Assembly: GCA_034660035.1 (NCBI GenBank)
Contig: JAYEIJ010000040.1
Coordinates: 1-45,929, forward strand
Length of the DNA stretch: 45,929 nucleotides
DNA from: JAHEEL01 sp034660035
Lineage (GTDB): Bacteria > Actinomycetota > Acidimicrobiia > Spongiisociales > UBA5794
Reading direction: 5' to 3'
This document shows, in pieces, positions 40,139 through 45,929 of this stretch. The notes under the pieces were generated by a model. The model was given only the letters and a program-made list of their open reading frames with translations, was not told the origin of the DNA and did no database searches. The number at the start of each line of letters is the position of its first letter. The first letter of the stretch is position 1. The translations under genes and the position numbers were made by a program.

Positions 40139-40345
40139 TCAGGCTTCCCCACCGCCGCTTTCGCGAGCGCGTTGTTCTGCGGCGATTCGGCGAGTGCCCT
40201 CGAGGAATCTGCGCTCGGTGTCGCTGAGTTCGTAGGCGGGGTCCTGCTCGAGGATCAGGAGGGTGAAGAAGGTGTTATCCCACGCCTTCTGATACAGCTC
40301 CCTCATCGCACGCTTCTCCTGCTCGGTCTTGTTATGGTCGCTCAT
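40139..40345 (-). CDS. Small hypothetical protein
   Basis: This 68-aa, highly charged helical protein (KTEQEKRAMRELYQKAWDN, YELSDTERRFLEGTRRIAAEQRARES) belongs to no family I recognise. Its ATG overlaps the stop of the upstream gene by 4 bp, so the two are coupled. Position next to a MazEF pair and a HEPN/MNT module makes a toxin-antitoxin or regulator role possible but unproven. Confidence 0.6.
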   Translation of the reverse strand: MSDHNKTEQEKRAMRELYQKAWDNTFFTLLILEQDPAYELSDTERRFLEGTRRIAAEQRARESGGGEA

Positions 40346-40575
40346 CCGACACCTCCCTCCCCACGATTGCCCGGACGACGGATGACCGGTCCGCCGGGCA
40401 AAGGATGTCGGGTGTCGTCGACGAGGCGGGCCACCACGAACCGGAGCCGTCCGTGGCCGATCCGGGTGAAGATCGAATCAGTCAGTTCAGCGAGGGGCCT
40501 GATCGCGACGGCGTTGCCGTCCTCGTCGGCATAGGCGAGGACGCCCCACCGCTCGGTCACCCAGACCGGCCCGCC
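40342..40575 (-). CDS. Hypothetical protein, interrupted by scaffold gap
   Basis: Only the C-terminal ~78 residues are readable (GGPVWVTERWGVLAYADEDGN, then LRFVVARLVDDTRHP), ending at TGA 40344-40342. The 5' part runs into the N gap. On the far side of the gap (40676-40725) a GTG-started frame reads VTRLVGIDHRGTVWRA and could be its N-terminus, but the frame across the gap is not known. Family not recognised. Coupled to the 68-aa gene downstream. Confidence 0.5.
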   Translation of the reverse strand, partial: GGPVWVTERWGVLAYADEDGNAVAIRPLAELTDSIFTRIGHGRLRFVVARLVDDTRHPLPGGPVIRRPGNRGEGGVG

Positions 40576-40675
40576 NNNNNNNNNNNNNNNNNNNNNNNNN
40601 NNNNNNNNNNNNNNNNNNNNNNNNNNNNNNNNNNNNNNNNNNNNNNNNNNNNNNNNNNNNNNNNNNNNNNNNNNN
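40576..40675. other. Scaffold gap of 100 N
   Basis: Exactly 100 N, a usual placeholder for unknown distance. Both gap edges carry the same 10 bases, CCGGCCCGCC (40566-40575 and 40676-40685). Confidence 0.98.
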
Positions 40676-40794
40676 CCGGCCCGCCATACAGTGCCGCGAT
40701 GATCGATGCCCACCAGTCGGGTCACGCACGGGGATGGTTCCAGATCGGCACAGGCAGCATCGACTCCGCCGAAACTCTCAAGCCCGAACCTCTC

Positions 40795-40839
40795 TTCTTG
40801 TCATCTATACTTGCCATATGTAACGTATTCTTGTCATCT
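40795..40839 (+). promoter_or_regulatory. Promoter/operator region of HEPN/MNT module 3
   Basis: TTCTTGTCATCT is present twice (40795-40806 and 40828-40839), 33 bp apart, about three helical turns. Between them lie TATACT (40806-40811, possible -10) and an imperfect palindrome centred on CATATG (40807-40828, ATAC at one end and GTAT at the other). The left half ATACTTGCCATATG differs by one base from the operator of the MNT gene at 3613. Confidence 0.5.
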
Positions 40840-40872
40840 CGGTTCATGTCCTGCCCCGGAGAAGGAGGAGCC

Positions 40873-41505
40873 GTGCAGTCGGCACATCCCATCTCATCGG
40901 TCATCCCGTCGAGTCACGGAGCCGTGCTCGAGATCCTCGCACGCACGGAGACACCACTCTCGGCACGTGCGATCGCCCGACTCACCGACCGACGCGTCAG
41001 CCACACGCAGGCCAACGCAGTCCTCAAGGCTCTCGAAACCGTCGGCATCGTCACGAGCGAATCTCGACCGCCGGCCTATCTGTACACGCTCAACCGGCGA
41101 CACGTCGCCGCCGACGCGGTAGTGGCGTTGGCTTCGATGCGCACCATTCTCTTCGACCGGATGCGCGCCTCCATTTCCTCATGGGACCCGGCACCTGCTG
41201 CGGCATGGGTGTTCGGCTCCTTCGCACGAGGGAGTGCGACCGCCGACAGCGACATCGACGCCCTGGTGATCCGACCCGATTCGATCGATGACGACGATCC
41301 TGCGTGGCAGGCGGAGATCGCACAGTTCGAACAAGACGTTCGCGACTGGAGCGGGAACGACTGCAACACGATCGAGTTCGATCGGCGAGAATTCGGCGAC
41401 CTCATCGAGTCAGGGGAGCGACTGCCTGTCGACGTCGCTCGCGACGGAATCCATCTCTTCGGTGAACCCATACCCAGGGGTGCGATACGGCGAGGACAGA
41501 AATGA
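40873..41505 (+). CDS. Winged-helix/nucleotidyltransferase (MNT) antitoxin, module 3
   Basis: This 210-aa protein has a winged helix (about 12-75, SARAIARLTDRRVSHTQANAVL region) and a minimal nucleotidyltransferase with FGSFARG (114-120) and DSDIDALVI (125-133). It is closely colinear with the module 2 protein. Such proteins neutralise HEPN RNases by AMPylation or binding, and the winged helix would repress transcription. GTG 40873 is the start because GGAGAAGGAGGA lies directly upstream; the frame is open further back without signals. The HEPN gene overlaps its stop by 4 bp. Confidence 0.82.
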   Translation: MQSAHPISSVIPSSHGAVLEILARTETPLSARAIARLTDRRVSHTQANAVLKALETVGIVTSESRPPAYLYTLNRRHVAADAVVALASMRTILFDRMRASISSWDPAPAAAWVFGSFARGSATADSDIDALVIRPDSIDDDDPAWQAEIAQFEQDVRDWSGNDCNTIEFDRREFGDLIESGERLPVDVARDGIHLFGEPIPRGAIRRGQK

Positions 41506-41879
41506 ACCCGGTCCCGATCGCCCGACGGCATCTCGACAAGGCCCGAGAGTTCCTCGACGCAGCGGAAGTCTCGCTCGACCTGGACATGTTCAGCGCCGCC
41601 ACGTCGAATGCTGTCATTTCCGGGATCAACTCGAAGGACGCGATCTGCCTCCGCCTCACGGGGCGAACGCGAACGAACCGGAACCACGCAGATGCCGCGA
41701 ACGAGTTGAAGCAAGCGGGCAAACGTGCCGGTGACCTGGCACCGACGCTCACCCGGCTCCTCAAGACCAGGAGCAAGGCCCAGTATCAGAGCGTGCCGGT
41801 CACCCGTCCCGCAGCGGTCAAGGCGATCCAGCAAGCCACGACACTGTTCAACCAAGCACAGGACATCGTCACCTCGTAG
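41502..41879 (+). CDS. HEPN-domain RNase-like toxin, module 3
   Basis: This 125-aa helical protein has HLDKAREFLDAAE at the start, SGINSKDAICLRLTG in the second helix pair and RTRTNRNH, which fits the R-x(4-6)-H catalytic motif of HEPN RNases. The KAQYQ and C-terminal helix blocks are shared with the module 2 HEPN protein. It should cleave RNA when free of its MNT partner. The ATG overlaps the MNT stop (ATGA). It converges on the RES toxin gene. Confidence 0.82.
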   Translation: MNPVPIARRHLDKAREFLDAAEVSLDLDMFSAATSNAVISGINSKDAICLRLTGRTRTNRNHADAANELKQAGKRAGDLAPTLTRLLKTRSKAQYQSVPVTRPAAVKAIQQATTLFNQAQDIVTS

Positions 41880-41964
41880 ATCGTCCCGCCGGCGGAGATG
41901 ACCATGTGATAGGCGATATCGCCGAACCCGATCGACTGGTGATAGTTCTGGCTCAGTGGACGAA

Positions 41965-42624
41965 TCAAAGCACCACGGATGTGCGATACGCCAGATCGGC
42001 CACGACGGGTACGAGGACTTTCGCAAGACCTCCAAGGGGACTGATCAGATCGGCGTAGGGGGCAAGAGCTCCGCTGTCGTGGTCCCACAGCACAATCGCC
42101 TTCCCGGGTGGATGCACCGACGAGGACCACGTGAGACCATCCAGGTGCGGATAACGCTTGCGAATCTCGCGCGCCCACTTGCGTGATTGGCTACGTGGGC
42201 CAGAGGTGATCGCTGCATTCCCGCCGGCTTGAGTGATCCAGCGGGAATCCAGGTTCAGGACTCGGAGATCGCGATCGGGCCGGCAGATCACAAGGCTGCT
42301 GTCTCCGGACGAGAGCGGCACGACGCGCGTGTCTTGGAACCTCTCTGCGATCGCCGTATGCAGTCCGTTGTTGTCGTTGCCGGTCTCCAGGGCAGCGTAC
42401 CAAACGCTGTGCGTTGCATCGTATGACGGGGCGCCGACTGGATGGTGGTCAAAACGCCCGGTCACCAGCGGGCCGTAGTGTCGTGGCTCGTTCCACTTGA
42501 TCGCGTGGCTGCCGCCGTGCGAGAAGACACGAATCAGTCGACTGCGGCGGCTTATGGTCTTCAGGTGTGAGCTGCGGATTGCAGGGAAGTTGTCCGCTAT
42601 CGGATCAGGGAGTGCCTCGGACAC
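41965..42624 (-). CDS. RES-domain toxin (NAD-degrading family)
   Basis: This 219-aa protein shows the RES-family order of conserved residues: RVFSHGGSHAIKWNEPRHYG near the start, GRFDHHP, then YAALETGNDNNGLHTAIAERFQDTR with the Glu and nearby polar residues. A later LNLDSRWITQAGG and W-AREI segment follow. RES toxins (for example MbcT, Res) degrade NAD+ and halt growth. The start is GTG 42624, 12 nt after the antitoxin stop. The antitoxin lies upstream on the same strand, as usual for RES/Xre pairs. It is somewhat longer than the minimal RES domain. Confidence 0.78.
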   Translation of the reverse strand: MSEALPDPIADNFPAIRSSHLKTISRRSRLIRVFSHGGSHAIKWNEPRHYGPLVTGRFDHHPVGAPSYDATHSVWYAALETGNDNNGLHTAIAERFQDTRVVPLSSGDSSLVICRPDRDLRVLNLDSRWITQAGGNAAITSGPRSQSRKWAREIRKRYPHLDGLTWSSSVHPPGKAIVLWDHDSGALAPYADLISPLGGLAKVLVPVVADLAYRTSVVL

Positions 42625-42636
42625 CGGAGGGGCCTT

Positions 42637-43266
42637 TCAGAGGGTGGCGGCGATCTGCCCTACCGGCTCTGCATCCAGACCTGCTTGCAGCCAAACCAGT
42701 GGACTGATGCGCTCGCCGTTGACCACAAGATCGACGTTCGGACTGTGGAGAAAGCCGTGCAATTCGACAACGTCCACATCATGATCGATGTGTCGGTTGA
42801 ACTCGTCGATCCCGGGCAGCAACCCTTTGTCATCGAACTGCCACTTCGGGATTCGCCATTTGTTGTCTCGCTTCACACCGTAGATCGAGTGGTCGGCCAG
42901 TCGTTGTCTGATCCGAGAACCGTTGACTCCGAGGAGCCCGGCGACTGCACGGACCGTCAGTGCGGAGTCCACAATCTGTGTTCGAAGCCTTGCTGCACTC
43001 GCCAACTCCAGAGCAACTTCAGCATCGCCGGCAGTGCGGTAGCGACTTAGAACATCAAGTTCACTCACCGAGATCGTGTCACCCAAGGAAGCGTCTGCCT
43101 TCTTCAGAATCTTCAAGACATCGGCGGCAATGCGCGGGTTGACGGACTGGGGTGTCACCCCTCGCATCGGAATCTTGTGTATCTGGCTCTTGGTCTGGTA
43201 GACGATGGCGACTTCGCCTTCCGCGACGAGATCAGTCACAGGGGTTCGTTGCTTGACCTTGCTCAT
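42637..43266 (-). CDS. Xre/MbcA/ParS-type antitoxin of RES toxin
   Basis: This 209-aa protein has a middle helix-turn-helix (AVAGLLGVNGSRIRQRLADHSIYGVKRDNKWRIPKWQF region) and a C-terminal MbcA/ParS-type toxin-binding part (LHGFLHSPNVDLV, SPLVWLQAGLDAEPVGQIA). These plug the RES active site in known pairs. About 90 N-terminal residues before the HTH are extra. The ATG at 43266 is chosen; it stands 7 nt after TAGGAT, so the mRNA is probably leaderless. An inverted repeat lies just upstream of the -10 box. Confidence 0.8.
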   Translation of the reverse strand: MSKVKQRTPVTDLVAEGEVAIVYQTKSQIHKIPMRGVTPQSVNPRIAADVLKILKKADASLGDTISVSELDVLSRYRTAGDAEVALELASAARLRTQIVDSALTVRAVAGLLGVNGSRIRQRLADHSIYGVKRDNKWRIPKWQFDDKGLLPGIDEFNRHIDHDVDVVELHGFLHSPNVDLVVNGERISPLVWLQAGLDAEPVGQIAATL

Positions 43267-43314
43267 AACGGCAATCCTAACGGACGCTAGCACCACTACT
43301 TGTTGTTAGTAGTG
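43267..43314 (-). promoter_or_regulatory. Leaderless promoter and operator of RES module
   Basis: On the minus strand TAGGAT (43279-43274) is followed by 7 nt and the ATG at 43266. Upstream, CACTACT (43294-43300) and AGTAGTG (43308-43314) form a perfect 7-bp inverted repeat around a 7-nt spacer in the -35 region, a likely autorepression site. Confidence 0.55.
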
Positions 43315-43536
43315 TATTGAGCGTGGGGTCGATGTCAACCGAATTGCGGTTCGCTCGGAGCAATCACCGGCAGGCGATTGCGGACTCTTCGGATTTGACC
43401 CACTCGTCGAATAGGCGTGCGGGCGGCCACCGGCCGGGCGCGGCTCAGCAGCCCGGGAGCCCGCGACCGGATCGAGACTGGACCGCCGACCGAAAATCAG
43501 GGAAACTGTCTTCCCCGAAGAGAGGGAAGGCCGCAC

Positions 43537-44817
43537 ATGGCTCATCAGACCGTGAGAGCGGGATATGAGCAACTCGTCGACCGCCTGAACCTCTTCCCGC
43601 AAGGGGCACCACCCTCCGACGTCCTCCACGCCATTCTGAAGATGCTGTTCAGTGAGCGTGAGGCCGGGCTTGTGGCGCTCCTCCCGATTCGACCGTTCAC
43701 CGCCAAGCGAGCAGCGCGAGTCTGGAAGATGACGCCGGTCGAGGCCACGGTGATTCTCGAGGAGTTGGCCGGGCGAGCCATCCTGCTCGACATGGAGACC
43801 GTCGAAGGCAAGCGGGTCTTCGTCCTGCCGCCGCCTATGGCAGGGTTCTTCGAGTTCTCCCTCATGCGCGTGCGCGGTGATCTCGATCAGAAGGTGCTCG
43901 CCGAACTCTTCTACCAGTACCTCAACGTGGAGGAGGATTTCATCAAGGCCCTGTTCGCCGACGGCCAAACGCAGCTCGGCAGGGTCTTCGTTCAGGAGAC
44001 GGTTCTGCCGATCGACAACGGGCTCCAGGTATTGGATTCCGAGCGGGCGAGCGAGGTTGTCCGGAGCGCTTCGCACCGTGGCGTGGGGATCTGCTACTGC
44101 CGCCACAAGATGGATCACATGGATCGTGGCTGCGATGCGCCGCGCCAGATCTGCATGACCTTCAACAACACGGCCGCATCGCTGATCAAGCACGGATTCG
44201 CCCGCGAGATGGACGTCGACGAGGGGCTCGATCTGCTTGCCGAAGCCCGGGAAGGGAACCTGGTCCAGTTCGGTGAGAACATCCAGCGAGGCCCGAACTT
44301 CATCTGCAACTGCTGCGGCTGCTGCTGCGAAGCGATGATCGCGGCGCGCCGTTTCGGCATCCTGAATCCGATCCAGACTTCGAACTTCATCCCGGAGATC
44401 GACGCTGAGCGGTGCAACGGCTGCGCCAAGTGCGTCAACGTCTGTCCGGTGGAGGCGATGAGCCTGACTTCGGCCAACGACCCGCATCGCCCGAAGAAGA
44501 AGCGAGCGAAACTCGACGAGAGCCTCTGCCTCGGCTGCGGGGTCTGTGTGCGCAACTGCGACCGGGACGGCATCCGCCTTCATGCTCGGCCGAAGCGGGT
44601 GATCACACCGGTCGATTCGACACACCGTGCGGTGATGATGGCCATCGAGCGCGGCAAACTGCAGAACCTGATCTTCGACAATCACGCCCTGGGCAGCCAT
44701 CGGGCCATGGCCGCCATTCTGGGCGTCGTCTTGAAGGCGCCCCCGGTCAAGCAGGCGCTTGCGAGCCGGCAGATGAATTCGATCTACGTCGACCGGCTCC
44801 TCGCCACGAAGCACTGA
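43537..44817 (+). CDS. 4Fe-4S cluster protein with two ferredoxin-type motifs
   Basis: This 426-aa protein has about 180 N-terminal residues resembling a winged-helix region (LLPIRPFTAKRAARVWKMTPVEATVILEEL) followed by Cys-rich parts. These are CYCRH (Cys186, Cys188) with Cys199 and Cys206, a dense CNCCGCCC run (257-264), and two ferredoxin motifs, CNGCAKCVNVCP (293-303) and CLGCGVCVRNC (331-341). It likely passes electrons between partner proteins; partners are not visible here. ATG 43537 is chosen with GAGGGAAGG about 7 nt upstream. The Cys run before the ferredoxin domain suggests an additional cluster. Confidence 0.82.
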   Translation: MAHQTVRAGYEQLVDRLNLFPQGAPPSDVLHAILKMLFSEREAGLVALLPIRPFTAKRAARVWKMTPVEATVILEELAGRAILLDMETVEGKRVFVLPPPMAGFFEFSLMRVRGDLDQKVLAELFYQYLNVEEDFIKALFADGQTQLGRVFVQETVLPIDNGLQVLDSERASEVVRSASHRGVGICYCRHKMDHMDRGCDAPRQICMTFNNTAASLIKHGFAREMDVDEGLDLLAEAREGNLVQFGENIQRGPNFICNCCGCCCEAMIAARRFGILNPIQTSNFIPEIDAERCNGCAKCVNVCPVEAMSLTSANDPHRPKKKRAKLDESLCLGCGVCVRNCDRDGIRLHARPKRVITPVDSTHRAVMMAIERGKLQNLIFDNHALGSHRAMAAILGVVLKAPPVKQALASRQMNSIYVDRLLATKH

Positions 44818-45234
44818 GCGCGAAGAGGACGGGACTCCCGTTCGGGGCACCGCAGGCAGCATCACTCCAGGATTCGGCGTCGTCGCGGACCCGGTCCACA
44901 CGGCGGGTCACCATCGGTCCGGATCTTCCCTCTCGAAGCGTCGCGAGGGGCTTTGGCGGTCGTGGCCCAGAGCGTCGTGGTAGGACCAGCAGATCGCTGA
45001 CGCGGGCGCTTCCGCAGCCGATGTGTGCGGGTGGGCATCGTGCTCGACACTGTCAGAGATCAGTTGATCTGTGGGACTGAGCGTGACTCAGCTTTGTCTG
45101 ATTCCCGCGGGCGGCACGGGCCTGCGAGATGTTTCACGCTGCCGCCACACTGGTGACGACGAGCTACGACTGTGACCTCGACGAGCGCCGTGTGCGACGG
45201 ATTACAGTTGATTGCATTCTGAACAGGAGGACGG
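44818..45234 (+). other. Intergenic stretch before deoC with small palindromes
   Basis: No supported gene. AGATCA-GT-TGATCT (45057-45070) and CTGAG-N5-CTCAG (45077-45091) are short inverted repeats that could be operator or terminator elements upstream of deoC. Base composition becomes less G/C-rich toward deoC. Confidence 0.4.
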
Positions 45235-45921
45235 ATGACGGACGAGGACTACGACAGGGAACTCGCACGAGTCATAGACCACACGCTGCTCAGGACGGAC
45301 GCGAAGAAAGAGGACTTTGACCGCGTATGCGAGGAGGCGAAGCGATACCACTTCAGGTCGGTATGCGTCTTCTCGGGCGACGTCGAGTACGTGTCAAAGA
45401 AGCTCGAGGGGTCGGACGTGATCCCCATAGCCGTCGTGGGTTTTCCGCACGGCCAGATGACACCCGTCGCCAAGGCCTTCGAAGCTCATGATGCCATCGC
45501 GAACCGTGGCGCTCAGGAGATTGACATGGTGATACACGTCAGCGCCATCAAGAGCAAGCACTACATCCTCGTATTCGAGGACATCCAGCAGGTGGTCAAG
45601 GCCTGCGGAGACAAACCCGTCAAGGTCATCATCGAGACGGCACTCCTCACGGACACGGAGAAGATCGCCGCATGCTGTCTTGCGAAGACCGCAGGAGCGC
45701 GCTTCATAAAGACGTCCACAGGCAAGGAGGACGGCGGAGCGACGGTCGAGGACGTGCGGCTCATGCGCGAGGTCGTCGGCGACGAGGTCCTTATCAAGGC
45801 CAGCGGCGGCGTCAACTCGAAGGAGTTCGCTTACGAGCTCATCAAGGCCGGCGCCGACCGCATCGGTACGAGCAACTCGGTCGAACTCGTGACGGGTAGA
45901 ACAGCCGAAGGCGGATACTGA
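45235..45921 (+). CDS. deoC: Deoxyribose-phosphate aldolase
   Basis: This 228-aa class I aldolase cleaves 2-deoxyribose 5-phosphate to glyceraldehyde 3-phosphate and acetaldehyde. Visible are IDHTLLRTDA at the start, EIDMVIHVSAIKSK with Asp98, VKVIIETALL, the Schiff-base Lys159 in FIKTSTGK, and Lys188 in IKASGGV. All match family catalytic residues and the length is normal. ATG 45235 follows AGGAGGA. Codon use is unlike the neighbours: AGG for Arg and ATA for Ile appear repeatedly, while other genes here prefer CGC/CGG and ATC. This hints at transfer from another lineage or a misjoined contig end. No other nucleoside-catabolism gene is in view. Confidence 0.93.
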   Translation: MTDEDYDRELARVIDHTLLRTDAKKEDFDRVCEEAKRYHFRSVCVFSGDVEYVSKKLEGSDVIPIAVVGFPHGQMTPVAKAFEAHDAIANRGAQEIDMVIHVSAIKSKHYILVFEDIQQVVKACGDKPVKVIIETALLTDTEKIAACCLAKTAGARFIKTSTGKEDGGATVEDVRLMREVVGDEVLIKASGGVNSKEFAYELIKAGADRIGTSNSVELVTGRTAEGGY

Positions 45922-45929
45922 CCGCGAAT

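Noticed and set aside
27959..43396. Shared CTCTTCGGATTTGA near 27959 and 43383
   Set aside because: A 14-bp match in 46 kb is expected by chance and the flanks do not match.

Overview
The window is a high-GC, gene-dense stretch of a bacterial chromosome, probably an uncultured actinomycetote (Acidimicrobiia-like). That placement is an inference. It rests on strong G/C bias at third codon positions, long antisense shadow reading frames, an actinobacterial-style recC-recB-recD operon, and start codons placed 6-7 nt after a TANNNT -10 box (leaderless mRNAs). The 100-N scaffold gap at 40576-40675 suggests a draft or metagenome assembly. No rRNA, tRNA, CRISPR array or recognisable transposase was seen.

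Left part (1-13.5 kb). The 3' part of a DUF6351-type protein ends at a shared terminator. Facing it is an ECF sigma factor with a membrane-anchored beta-propeller partner. Next comes a winged-helix/nucleotidyltransferase (MNT) antitoxin-like gene with a 37-codon remnant of what may have been its HEPN partner. A MazF-type toxin-antitoxin pair then lies directly upstream of, and on the same strand as, recC-recB-recD, whose genes overlap by 4 bp.

Middle part (13.5-28 kb). This holds a MarR regulator, a NERD-nuclease/UvrD-like helicase, pcm, a DASS-type transporter with an extra extracytoplasmic domain, RtcB RNA ligase, a SagB-like nitroreductase, a RecQ-like helicase with a C-terminal phosphoribosyltransferase-like domain, a small membrane protein and an 860-aa LAL-type LuxR regulator. 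Archease, the usual partner of RtcB, is cut to about 30 codons. An ABC ATPase pseudogene abuts it, and a palindromic repeat sits exactly at the junction. A second copy of that repeat lies upstream of pcm. Next to the LuxR gene, four GCTAC motifs spaced 20-22 bp stop just short of the -35 box of a small gene.

CHAT locus (28-35.4 kb). Three tightly packed genes on the minus strand encode a four-helix membrane CHAT-domain cysteine protease, a soluble CHAT protease and an alpha/beta hydrolase with a complete Ser-Asp-His triad. Upstream on the same strand is an HTH/histidine-kinase-type ATPase/DUF4325 regulator. The layout suggests a membrane sensor feeding a protease and a lipase-like effector, and it is the best candidate here for a poorly described conflict or stress-response system.

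Right part (35.5-46 kb). Two paralogous HEPN/MNT modules, a MazEF pair and a RES/Xre-MbcA pair are packed together with a large SEC-C protein, making a toxin-antitoxin island. A four-cluster-type iron-sulphur protein follows. The last gene, deoC, uses Arg and Ile codons (AGG, ATA) that the neighbouring genes avoid.
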